Both the position numbers and the translations under genes were made by a program. This document shows, in pieces, positions 27,571-36,331 of a stretch of DNA of 36,331 bases (its first letter is position 1; each line of letters begins with the position of its first letter). Below the pieces are notes generated by a model. The model saw nothing but the letters and a program-made list of their open reading frames with translations. It made no database searches and was not told the origin of the DNA. The stretch is from Blastocladiella britannica (Eukaryota; Blastocladiomycota; Blastocladiomycetes; Blastocladiales; Blastocladiaceae): contig MU624643.1 of NCBI GenBank assembly GCA_025349905.2, forward strand, positions 1 to 36,331, in the 5' to 3' direction.

Positions 27571-29594
27571 TTAAGCAGCCACAAACGGGCTGGTGGCGCG
27601 CTTGAGCCAGTTCCACTCGAGTGAGTCCTCAGCAAGGTACGGCGAGACCTTGGACCAGCACTCCTGGTGGTACGAGTCGACGTACTTAATCTCGGCCGGG
27701 GTCAGCAGCGACACTTCAATCAGCGACTTGTCGTAGGGCACCACGGTGGCATTCTCGAATCCGAGGTGCCCAACGCCGCCAAAGTTGTATGGGGTCTGCT
27801 TCTCCACCACCACCAGCACGTTCTCGATCCGAGTGCCAAACGCCGGCTGGTCGCCCGCGGGCGCGTCTTGGTAGTAACCGGGCTCTGTTTGTATTAACGT
27901 GTGAGCGTACATATACAGTGCCCAACTAAAAAAAAGCAATGTACCGTTGGTCACAATCATGCCGGGGGCAAGGGCAACGTCGAGCGAAGTGGGGCGGGCC
28001 GAGATCGAGTGCGGGCCCTCGTGTACATTCAGAAAGTGGCCGACGCCGTGCCCCGTGCCGTGGCGAAAGTCCAAGCCCGACGACCACAGCGGGCCGCGAG
28101 CAAACGCGTCCACGACATAGCCCGAGGTCCCCTTGGGGAACGTGGCGAGCGCGAGCTGCACGTGGCCCTGGAGGACGCGGGTATTGGCGAGCTTCTCGAA
28201 CGCAGTGGGCGTGCCTTTGAGGTGAATGGTGCGTGTCACGTCGGTGGTGCCGTCCATGTACTGGCCGCCCGAGTCGCACAGGTACATGGCGGCCGGGTCA
28301 ATGGTGCGGCACGACCCTTTCTTTGGGGAGTAGTGATTGATGGCGCCATTCGGGCCCGATGCCGAGATGGTCCCAAACGACAGGCCCATGAAATGGTCGC
28401 CTTTCGCCCGTTGCGCCGCCAAGTAATCGCTGCCGTCCACCTCGTCAATGTCGGTGCGGCCCTTGGTGACCAGCTGGTCCTCGAGCCACGCAAAGTAGGA
28501 CACGAGCGCGGCCGCATCGCGAATGTGCGACGCGTGGAACCCGGCCACCTCGGTCGGGTTCTTGACCGCCTTGGTCAGCACCACAGGGTTGCGCGCCACC
28601 ACGTGCACCAGGTTCTTGCCGATCGCGTCGACCAGGGCCAAGTTGCAGCGGCCATCAATAATGAATTTGCGGCCCGACTCGGCGACCGTCATCGCGGCAG
28701 CGGCCACGTCGTCAAAGATAGCAGCGTACGGCTTGACGTTGACCGGGCCAGCGGCCAGGTGCGAGAGCACGTCGGGCGACAGCTTTGCCGCGTCAATGTA
28801 CAACGTGGCGTCGTCGCGGGTGATCACCGCGTATGCGAAAAACACCGGGTTGAACGCAATGTCGGACCCGCGCAAGTTGAACAGCCAGGCCAGGTCGTCG
28901 AGCGCCGTGAGCACCAGCGCGTGAGCGGCCACGTCCTTGTCGCCGTCCTTGACGGGTTTCGCCAGCCACTCGCGCACCTCCGCCAGTTTCACCGTGGAGC
29001 TGCGACCCGCGAAACTGTCGGCCAGCACCGCCACCGGGTTACTGGGCCGCGCGGGCCGGTCGGATCCCCACACGGCGTCCACCAAGTTGGCCCGCACTGC
29101 CACCATCTCATGGCCCTTGGCTGTCAGTGCCTCACGCAGCGTGTCGGCGGGCGTGACAGCAACTACCACCGGATCCAGGCCCACACGGCCACCAGTCTTG
29201 CCAGCGGCCGCAAACTCGGCCACGATCCACTGCTCCTTGGTCAGAGTGTCAGAAAGGCCCATCTTTTGCAGGATCCAGTTGGAGTCGAGCTGCTGGCTGG
29301 CCGGCAGAAAGTAGCGGCCGTCGGTCCAGAGCGCGGCCTTGTCGGCGGTGACGACGGCGATCCCTTTTTTGTGTGTCAGCTGACCAACGGAGGTTGAGAC
29401 AGGTATGGGAACTTCGAGTGGACAGACGTACCAGCAGAGCCTGTAAAGCCCGAAATGAACGCACGACGACTATCGCAGTCGGCAATGTACTCGGAATGGT
29501 GGGCGTCCTCGGAGGGCACAATGTACGCGTCGAGCTTGTGCTCGGCCAGCAGCACGCGCAGTTTGGCAAGGCGGTCGGTGGTGTTGGTGGGCAT
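27571..29594 (-). CDS. Xaa-Pro aminopeptidase (cytosolic aminopeptidase P)
   Basis: Three exons (29594-29432, 29363-27945, 27884-27571) give 631 residues, close to human XPNPEP1 (623). Exon 1 carries '[18 protein letters not shown]' and '[11 protein letters not shown]', and the first splice restores '[20 protein letters not shown]', both typical of the N-terminal creatinase-like domain. The pita-bread catalytic domain shows the metal ligands in order: D418 and D429 ('[17 protein letters not shown]'), H493 ('[16 protein letters not shown]'), E528 ('NEPGYY') and the Glu of '[10 protein letters not shown]'. The second splice rebuilds 'MIVTNEPGYY' exactly. The enzyme removes an N-terminal residue that precedes proline, using two Mn/Zn ions. 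No signal peptide or presequence, so cytosolic. A hydrophobic short frame just upstream (29840-29634) is out of this model. Confidence 0.93.
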
Positions 29595-29633
29595 TGGTGT
29601 GGAAGAAGCTTGATCGTTTCGAAAGACCAAGGA

Positions 29634-29840
29634 TCAAGCTCTCTCGTGCGGACAAATATTTTTTTTTCCAAGATTCACGATGGCAGTCGGACTGCCCCTC
29701 AGAGTCAGAGCTCGTGACACGGCTGCTACCGCCGCCGCCGGGCAGAACGGCACGATGAGCGGCTGTTGTGGGGATAAGGCAGAGACCCAGATCAAGAACA
29801 CCGCCAAAGCAATAACTTGTAGATGTTTGTTGTCGGGCAT
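29634..29840 (-). CDS. Possible short hydrophobic peptide, 68 aa
   Basis: A 68-codon frame whose first 25 residues ('MPDNKHLQVIALAVFLIWVS') look like a signal sequence or membrane anchor, followed by 'ALSPQQPLIVPFCPAAAVAA'. It ends only 40 bp upstream of the aminopeptidase start on the same strand, so it might be an upstream open reading frame in that mRNA, a tiny secreted peptide, or chance. No homologue is recognised. Confidence 0.2.
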   Translation of the reverse strand: MPDNKHLQVIALAVFLIWVSALSPQQPLIVPFCPAAAVAAVSRALTLRGSPTAIVNLGKKNICPHERA

Positions 29841-30222
29841 TTAAATCGGGCGCGACCATAACGGCCGTGAAGTAGCGGCGGGACTATTCATTTTCGGATC
29901 GTGGCGTTCAATTGCGAAGAGTGCCGTGCGATCCAATCCAAAAGCGACCAGGTGTGGGTAATGTTGCCGGGACCCAGCACTCGTTCTTGCACTTACGGCT
30001 CTTTTTTTCCATTTGGTTAGAAGTGTCGATCCTGGAACCAAGTCGTCGTTAAATTGTCCGCATATCGCAATCTGCTCACAAATCGACGAACAGAAAAGCA
30101 AAACAAGATCACGTACAAGGCCCCTCGAAAGGTGAAGATCGAAGGGCAATGCAAGTAAATGTATTGTGTCCACCCACTTGTTTACTTTCCTCCTTTTATT
30201 GTCCGACCCCTCCGCACCATCT
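29841..30222. other. Intergenic region, nothing recognised
   Basis: About 380 bp downstream of the receptor gene's stop and upstream of the short frame at 29840. It is of mixed composition; no coding signature, RNA fold or repeat was identified. Confidence 0.4.
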
Positions 30223-33200
30223 TTACTTTGTGGTGGAAATGGTGCGAGTTTTGATCGGCAGGGCATTGGCCGAAGCGCCGGCAACCATACTCTTGCTGCC
30301 ATCGACCGACGACTCGGCGCCCGACTGCTTTTGGGACCCAGACGCGGTGTTGACGGATGCGAATGCGACATTGATTTCCTGCACCCACGCTTCCGCGTCG
30401 GGCGCATCCTTGGCCTGCACCAAGTACGGCGTCACGCCCACGGTCATGACAAAGCAACCGGGCTGGCTGGTGGGATCGGCGAGCGTGGTTGCGCGCACTT
30501 GGCGCGTGTGGGCAATGCTCGGGGATTTCTATAAAGTCAAAGTGAGGCTCAAAAGACTGCAAAAACAATGGAAATATACCTTGTCGCTGGTGTCTGTGAT
30601 CTGAATCGACGGAACAGGGGCCGCAAGCAATACCACGTCCACCTCCTTCCAGGGCCGGACCCACCCGCGCTGCTTTTGGATCGCGAACCCTTGGCCGAGC
30701 TTGATCCGCGCGTTGTTTCCCTGCGCAGCGTTAGTCGCGCTGTTGTTGCTCTGCATGGAGGCGGGGAGCTGACCAGACACTAAGCGCTGAGGCATCATGG
30801 GGCTCACAGCCCCGTGCTGCGTGGATGTCATGCTGGCGACGGGCACGGCATCGCCGGCCATGGCTTCAAGGATCGGGCGGGCGACCAGAAGGGCAAGCGC
30901 ACTCGCGGCTGCCAACAAGACGAGGATGCATTTGATGATGAATTGCGCCTTTTTGTGTTTATGGGTTGTGAGCTGACCAGTCAGAACTCCAGCAAGGAAA
31001 AAAGGAAAACGTACCTTGTAGTTGATGTTGAGGAAAATGACGGGCAAGACAATGACGCACACGAGCAAGATGTTGTACGATGCCATGCCAATGTACTTGG
31101 ACTCGTTGTACTGTTTTATTGTTTTCTCATCAGTGATACGACGAGATAACAGCAAAAAAAAAAAGGGTACCTGAGTCGCGACATTGCGCACACGGAACCC
31201 GAGGCCAACGGCAACCAGCATCAGTAGACCGTGGTACACGATAGTAATGACTGCAATCACTTCAGCGCTACTGGACCCGTTCATGCCGCACACGTACGTG
31301 AACGATGTAGCCGTCACATCGATCATGACGGACTGTGGCTGTGCGACTGCCTGCCAAATCGCCAGCAGCACTGCGTCAATGGCCACAATAGCACCAACAA
31401 ACGGCATCAGCCGCGACGTTCGCAAGTTGAGCCGGCGCGCCTGGTGCTTATTTCCGAAAATCAGGTAGATGCGTCCCGTCTTGATCAAGATGCTCGCCAG
31501 CACCGTGCACATGCCGAGCGACAGCAGCCACGTGCGTGCCGCGCAACTGCTTGCTCCGGGAGCTGCCGACTCGAGCCCAATCCCAAGGGCCACCATGGCC
31601 ACGCCACCGGCAATCACCAGCAAGAACGGCGGCGCCTGGTAAACGACCGCCGGGTGCTTGATGTGTTTGAACATGAGCCCGATCAGCACCACCACACCAC
31701 ACAGCACCAAAGCCGTGAGCGTCGACACTGCGATCGCCAGCCCGTCGCTGGACGAGATGGACTCGAGGTACCGAACTGTGTTTATTGGATGGTTTTTTTT
31801 TCTTCAGTGATCTTTATGACCTGATGCATGGGAATTGATCAACATACTGTAGTTGGCAGGAGGCTTTGGAATCCACGGCGTCCAAACATTTTGGTTGGCT
31901 TGCAGCCAGCGGCAGGCCGAGTCGGATGCCACGCTGCCCGTGCGCGCGTAATCGGCGAGCATGTTGGTCATGTCAATGTCGCGGAACGACAGCAGACGCA
32001 GGAACGTCGGGACGTGGGGTGCCCAGGAACGCATCGACGCCTGTCCGGTCTTCATCAAGAGCTCTGTTTGACAAATTGAATGGAGGTGATCTGTGGCCGT
32101 GAGGCTCATGTGAGATTGGAATGCACGAACCAGTGGTGAAATCGCACACAAGGGAATTGCCAGCCTGACCGACTGCGCTGGCACTAAAGCTGGAGTAGCA
32201 CGTCGACGAGTAGGGCGGGAGGTTGACGGTCGTCAGCGCGTACGCCGACGGGAGCACCTCGGGCATCCACCAGTACCCTGTTGATTTTGATTGAGTTGGA
32301 AGCACATCTGCTTAAAAAATGGATTGAGCGCGTACCAAGGCAAGCATACGTCGACTGGCCGGCACATGCAGCAAACAAGGTCTGGAACTGGTCATAACCT
32401 GTTTCCCCAGTTGATTCGCGATCAGGAAATCGATAAGACAAAAAAAAATGAGAAATGGAAAAACGTACCAACGTAAACAACAACCAACTTCAGACCAAGA
32501 GTGATGATTCGCTGCTCGTTCTCGCCCGCCGAGTAACTCGGATCCGGATGCCAGAACTCGCGGCACTGCGAGCGCAGCGCCCCTTGGCATTGCGGCGGCG
32601 TAAAATACCCGTCGGTGCCGCAGTACGCGTACCCGTTGGCCGGCGTGCACATGAATGACCCGTCGGCGTTCCTCGCCAGCGCTGCAGTTCCCACGGGAGG
32701 GAGCAGGTTCAGCACGTTTTGCTGCGTGAATGACTTGTACGAGTCGAAAATGATGTTGGGGTACTGTGTTGCGATGGCAGTGTTGATGTACCACGAGATC
32801 TTGGCCGTGTACCCGACCATTCCGACTATTTTTTTTATAGGAGGGAATCAGCAAGGAATTTTTCACAAAAATACAGTGTCACGTACGATCTTCAACAATC
32901 CCTTGCTGGGTGATGTACTGGTTGTACAAGGTGATCTTGGAAGCCGGCCAGATCTCGACGTTGGCCTGAACTTGCCCCGTGGCGACGCGCGGGTACGACC
33001 CACCCGAGCCCGGGTACTCCATGAGGGTCACATTGACGCCCATGACGTCTTGGAGCAGCATTGCGGCAACATATCCCGTCAGATTCGCACTCGACCACGC
33101 ATCGTACTCGAGCGTGATGTTGGCGGGCGGTTGCTGGACCGTCACGACGCCGGCGGACGGCGGATCGGCGTACTGCCAGCCAAAAGGCTTGACGACAGAT

Positions 33201-33376
33201 GCACTCAGGCACTTTGGGATCCCGCGCTTTGTCCCGGTCGCCGCGGATGTGAGATGGAACTGGATCGCCAGCAGGAAGCAGCAGATCAGAAGTGTGTTGC
33301 GTTTGGATTTGGTCGGCATCCACATTGTGGTAGCAGTGCATTCTGTCGCTGCCGCTCGACGGTTGTACGGGGTCAT
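30223..33376 (-). CDS. Receptor fusing a binding-protein ectodomain, class C seven-helix domain and PH-like tail
   Basis: Nine exons (33376-32887, 32825-32469, 32398-32336, 32277-32131, 32063-31848, 31775-31171, 31110-31015, 30948-30580, 30528-30223) join without frame loss to 882 residues. Residues 25-45 are a signal sequence ('TLLICCFLLAIQFHL'). Residues 70-420 resemble periplasmic glycine-betaine/choline-binding proteins (OpuAC type): 'YDAWSSANLTGYVAAMLL', 'GQVQANVEIWPASK', 'GMVGYTAKISWYINTAIA', 'GYWWMPEVLPSAYAL'. Residues 425-700 hold seven helices, with the class C hallmark of the helix 6-7 area 'YNESKYIGMASYNILL'. After a Ser/Gln linker, residues 750-855 read as a PH domain ('GWVRPWKEVDVVLL', then 'GCFVMTVGVTPYLVQAKD' and 'AEAWVQEINVAF'). 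It is probably a plasma-membrane sensor of a small zwitterionic ligand (inference). An alternative start is M18 or M20. Confidence 0.78.
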
Positions 33377-33660
33377 TTTTCAATTTCTTCTTTTTTTTTG
33401 TTTTTGTTTTGCGGAATAGATAATAGATTGAAATGACGGTGATCCGAGGCGCTGGCAATGGTGGCAAGGAGAAAGGCAGCTGTAACAACTGACAGGAAAT
33501 ATTTGGTGCGAGGGAGAATGCGATCACCAATCCGACCAACCCTTTTTGGAAAACAGCTCAACTGGGAACAATTTTGCTCAGCTTCAAGAAGACGAGATGA
33601 GGACGCATATCTGGCGACTGCCACCGACTCCTCTCCTTCCAACCTCAGCAATCAACAAAA
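33377..33660. promoter_or_regulatory. Divergent intergenic region
   Basis: These 284 bp lie between the receptor start (-) and the Ala-rich gene start (+). T-rich and A-rich runs at 33380-33430 sit directly upstream of the receptor ATG. No specific element is recognised. Confidence 0.4.
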
Positions 33661-33698
33661 ATGTCAACGAGTACAACAACCAAGCACGCTCCAGTGTT

Positions 33699-33731
<33 letters not shown>

Positions 33732-34173
33732 AGACAGCGGCCTTCATTTCCAGCTGACGAGCGACCGGTCGTCCGATCAAGCAATGCTGGCCAATGTCTG
33801 GCACCCAGCCAACCGCCCTTGCTGCGTCGCTGCCGCGGAAGCAGCCATGTCCGAGCATCAACAGGTGGAATCAAGTAGGGCTGCCGAGGAATTCAATCCA
33901 AACGCCATGGCGACGGCCACCGCGGCAGCAGCAGCAGCAGCAGCAACAACAACGACGGCAGCGGCTGCCCTGACGCTGCCCTGGGTGTCCCTGTCTGCAC
34001 ACGCGACGCCGTCGACCGCGACCGAGACCGCAGCACGCACTCGCACGCTGCCGGCGATGGCGCTGTCGCTGTGCAAAGAGTGCGCCGGTGCGATTCGCGA
34101 GGCGGTGATTCATGGGGTTGAGCACGAATTTTCGCGCCCGGACGAGCGGCCGGCCATCAATTTCCGGCGTTGA
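33661..34173 (+). CDS. Small Ala-rich protein, unknown
   Basis: A 170-codon frame with a good AAAATG context. It contains two Ala tracts, one of eleven residues (about 13-23) encoded largely by the GCT repeat and one of eight (about 87-94), a Thr/Ala stretch, and a more informative C-terminus ('LPMALSLCKECAGAIREAV'-like region with Cys pair C-K-E-C). No known domain, signal peptide or membrane span. The coding case rests on the start context, codon bias near the end and its fit between the receptor promoter and the next gene (44 bp gap). It may be noncoding repeat-driven sequence. Confidence 0.45.
33701..33730 (+). repeat. (CTG)10 trinucleotide microsatellite
   Basis: Ten uninterrupted CTG units, read as GCT (Ala) in the plus-strand gene. 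A second, impure GCA/ACA tract lies at about 33926-33955. Confidence 0.95.
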
Positions 34174-34216
34174 AGATGTGTCTTCTCTTTGTAAATACAC
34201 AAGTACCATTAAAAAT

Positions 34217-35033
34217 ATGTCAACGACCGGACCACCAGCACCAGCACCAGCGCAAGAGAAAAAGAAGACGACGACGACCCATTCCAAAGAGGAAAACGAC
34301 AGCCCCTTTGTCGCTATGATGGTCCAGTTTGCGTCGTGGATGTTTCCGCACTACGCCCCGCCCCCCGTCGAAGTGGTGGTCCTGGGCGACCCCGATGCGG
34401 CCGTCCTCGTTCTTGAGTCACTTATGGAGCCGCTGCTGGGCTACACTGGCTCTGGCAGTCCGTTCAAGCAGCAGCAGCTGGCGCGCGAACTGACGTTCCG
34501 GTCGGCCGAGACGTTGACGTATAAAGTGCGCGTGTACCGCCTGTACGACGGGTTCATGAAGCGCGTGGTCACCGGCAGTCTCGAGTCGGCAAACCAGATT
34601 TACTATGTGCTGGACCCACTTCGGTTTGTTTTTTCTTGTCAACCTGAAGCACCCCATCTTGATTTCCCTCTTGAAATGCAGCCAAAAGGACACGCCTTTA
34701 CCCGCCACGATTGCTCCCTATGCATCGCGCATCACCTTTGTCACCATTCACTCGCTCGTCAAGCCCGAGAAAGTGTCGCGCGATACATTCCCAATGACGC
34801 TGGTCCCGGCCGCGGCTTCGCTGGTGCTTTTGGACGGTACCGATGCCGACGCCATGCAGGAGGCATGGAATGAGCACTGGCGCTCGGCCAAGGACGTTGC
34901 GAGCGAGCGGCGTCTGGAACAGTTGCTGGCATCGCAGGCGGCTTTACGGGCAAAAGCAGCTGGTCCTTCCTCTACCCCCACTCCTGCTCCTGCTCCTTCT
35001 CCTTCTCCTGTCGAGAAAAAGACCGACGAATAG
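34217..35033 (+). CDS. Protein with possible degenerate small-GTPase fold
   Basis: Two exons (34217-34623, 34682-35033; 58-nt intron) give 252 residues; the join 'VLDPLR/QKDTPLPA' is in frame. After a charged N-terminus ('AQEKKKTTTTHSKEEN') the order of elements is that of a Ras/Arf fold: a strand and loop 'VEVVVLGDPDAAVLVLESLM' where a P-loop would be, strands 'YKVRVYRLYDG' with a D-G resembling the switch II start, and 'NQIYYVLDPLR' like the 'yVvD' strand. Later come 'RITFVTIHSLVKPEKV', then 'ASLVLLDGTDADAMQEAW'. The P-loop GxxxxGK(S/T) is absent, so nucleotide binding is unlikely. The C-terminus is Pro/Ala/Ser-rich ('STPTPAPAPSPSP'). The fold reading is speculative; otherwise it is an orphan. 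Confidence 0.7.
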
Positions 35034-35058
35034 ATTTTCATTTTTTTTTTCCAACGAT

Positions 35059-35979
35059 TCAATTCTTGAACGTGGCATCCGACTCGTCGTAGAAGGGCAA
35101 CGCCTCGGCAATTCCCTTGTGAGCAGCGACCCGCACGCGCGCCATGATATCGTTCTCGAGCGCCAGAAACACGCTGTCCACTTTGGCCTGGATCGCCTTC
35201 ACGATCTTTGCCTGCCACTCGGCCACTTTCGCCTTGATGGAGTCCATGATACCCCGGCGGCGCTTGATCGGCTTGCCCGTGGCCTCGTCCATCAGCTTCA
35301 AACGGTCGGGCAGGAACGCGTTGACGTCGTGACGCACGTTCGCCGGCAACGCGTCGACGGCCACGTGGGCGGCGATGCGCAGGGCCCCGCGCACCTGCGG
35401 CCGCACTTTATCCATGGCGCGGGCCATGACCGCGTTGACTTTGCCCACGTACCACGCCCGCGCGCCGCGCTTGTTGACACGCAGCGGCGTGCCACCCACC
35501 GCGGACCGCGGCGAGTCGTCAAACCCGAACGAGTCCTTGATTTCCTGCGCGGTCACTTTGACCACGGCGTCCTCGACCGACGCCATGGCGGTCTCCAGCG
35601 CGACGTGCACGCGCGTCTCCACCGCGACAATAATGCGGTCCAGCGGCCGCAGCACCGCCGCACAGAGGGGCGCCAGCCACCCGCACTTGGCTGCGCCGTC
35701 GTCGGCCAGGTCGCTGGCAATCGCACGCACGCCCAGCAGCTCGGCCAGCGTTTCGCGCACTGCAGGCGGAACCGCGGCGACAATCAGGGGCTTGGCGGTG
35801 GCCACGGCGGCGCCGAGGGTCGTGTGCAGACCCGGGGTCACGTACTTGTCGATCAGCGGGTCCAGCGTGTGCTCGTCAATCCACTTGCCGAGAGCCGACG
35901 GCGCCGGGGTCGGCGAGGTGTGGGCCAGAGTCGACAGGAGCGCGACGAGGAGGGCGAAGAACAGGGACGTTGCGCGCAT
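35059..35979 (-). CDS. Secreted helical protein, unknown
   Basis: A single exon of 306 residues from the ATG at 35979; the open frame continues further upstream, but this Met precedes a clear signal peptide ('MRATSLFFALLVALLSTLAH', cleavage near TSP). The mature protein is rich in amphipathic helices: 'LDPLIDKYVTPGLHTTLGAA', 'AVPPAVRETLAELLGVRAIA', 'VETRVHVALETAMASVEDAV', 'DSIKAKVAEWQAKIVKAIQA'. Only two Cys are present, around 'AAKCGWLAPLCAAV', and could form one disulfide. The repeating 'V-x-A-A-x-x-A' periodicity suggests a helical bundle with lipid or surface affinity, but no family is recognised. A 'KPIKRRRG' basic site lies two-thirds along. Its stop is 25 bp from the plus-strand stop at 35033. 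Confidence 0.75.
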   Translation of the reverse strand: MRATSLFFALLVALLSTLAHTSPTPAPSALGKWIDEHTLDPLIDKYVTPGLHTTLGAAVATAKPLIVAAVPPAVRETLAELLGVRAIASDLADDGAAKCGWLAPLCAAVLRPLDRIIVAVETRVHVALETAMASVEDAVVKVTAQEIKDSFGFDDSPRSAVGGTPLRVNKRGARAWYVGKVNAVMARAMDKVRPQVRGALRIAAHVAVDALPANVRHDVNAFLPDRLKLMDEATGKPIKRRRGIMDSIKAKVAEWQAKIVKAIQAKVDSVFLALENDIMARVRVAAHKGIAEALPFYDESDATFKN

Positions 35980-36331
35980 ACTTTCTATGTCTGCTGACGG
36001 TCTATGGCAACGAGGGAACTTTGCAAGATGAGAGCGAGAGACAGGGATATGGGCTATACTTGTACTTATGCGCTCCTCGCTCGCGCAGATTGCTTGCGAT
36101 GCGCGCGACCGCTGGGTCCCAGCCCTTTGCTTGCGGTTTGCTGGTGCCACCCGAGAGCTGAAACCAAGCAACTAAAAACAGAATGCATTGGTTGAAATAT
36201 TGTGGATTTTGCCCTAAACTGAACACCGACTTCCACATTCCACAAAAAGTTCTTTCCACAAAAGTTCCACAACATGATTTAACACTACAAATCCACCCCC
36301 TCTCAAGATTTTTTTTTCTCCAAATAAATTG
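35980..36331. other. Right-edge flank without a gene
   Basis: About 350 bp upstream of the secreted-protein gene. It becomes AT-rich after 36180 with repeated TTCCACA-type strings (36230-36275) and ends in AAATAAATTG. It is probably the promoter of the secreted protein and part of a neighbouring gene's flank. Nothing codes convincingly. Confidence 0.4.

Noticed and set aside
27235..27624. 130-codon plus-strand frame ahead of the aminopeptidase 3' end
   Set aside because: No motif, and it runs into the antisense of a confirmed exon; no start context or splice support.
27901..29397. 498-codon open frame on the plus strand
   Set aside because: It is the antisense of the aminopeptidase P exon 2, which has full catalytic motifs; the long open antisense is an effect of high GC and codon bias.

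Overview
This is a GC-rich, intron-containing nuclear segment, most likely from a zoosporic or early-diverging fungus. Blastocladiomycota is my best guess. That is inference, from short GT-AG introns (mostly 55-80 nt, with T-runs and A-runs), class I histone deacetylase, SNF7, MOB2, NSE4 and BZZ1 in fungal form, a class C-type receptor, and large ankyrin-like proteins carrying Leu-Glu-Trp-Trp repeats. I see no bacterial operons, rRNA, tRNA or CRISPR array. Gene models were spliced by hand from reading-frame continuity and family conservation; exon coordinates are given in each entry.

Left half (1-18.8 kb) is compact and gene-dense. In order it holds: a membrane b561-b5-flavin reductase fusion cut by the left edge (-); MOB2 (-) divergent from SNF7/CHMP4 (+); an orphan Ala-rich gene (+); an RPD3-type histone deacetylase (+), convergent with an RGS-like membrane protein resembling Rax1 (-). 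That gene is divergent from BZZ1 (F-BAR, C1, two SH3; +). BZZ1 is convergent with NSE4 (-), which is divergent from a mitochondrial CCDC90/MCUR1-type coiled-coil gene (+). Next come a secreted LPMO-like protein with a long Ser/Thr tail (-) and two tandem paralogous seven-helix membrane proteins (-). Convergent neighbours are only about 57-130 bp apart and divergent ones share 85-235 bp.

Middle (about 18.8-22.9 kb) is disturbed. It contains Cys-rich broken reading frames, a 15-base N gap, a 95-bp direct duplication whose first copy abuts the gap, an N-truncated Ala/Lys-rich coding segment, about 0.8 kb of AT-richer noncoding DNA, and a truncated minus-strand gene resembling a gamma-tubulin complex component.

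Right half (22.9-36.3 kb): two long single-exon ankyrin-like 'LEWW' repeat proteins in convergent orientation, a cytosolic aminopeptidase P (-), and a nine-exon receptor that joins a periplasmic-binding-protein-like ectodomain, a class C seven-helix domain and a C-terminal PH-like domain (-). After these come a small Ala-rich gene (+), a protein with a possible degenerate GTPase fold (+), and a secreted helical protein (-). Most genes are housekeeping or signalling genes (ESCRT-III, NDR kinase, actin patch, SMC5/6, chromatin) with no obvious joint pathway. The receptor, the tandem seven-helix pair and the repeat proteins are the lineage-specific layer.
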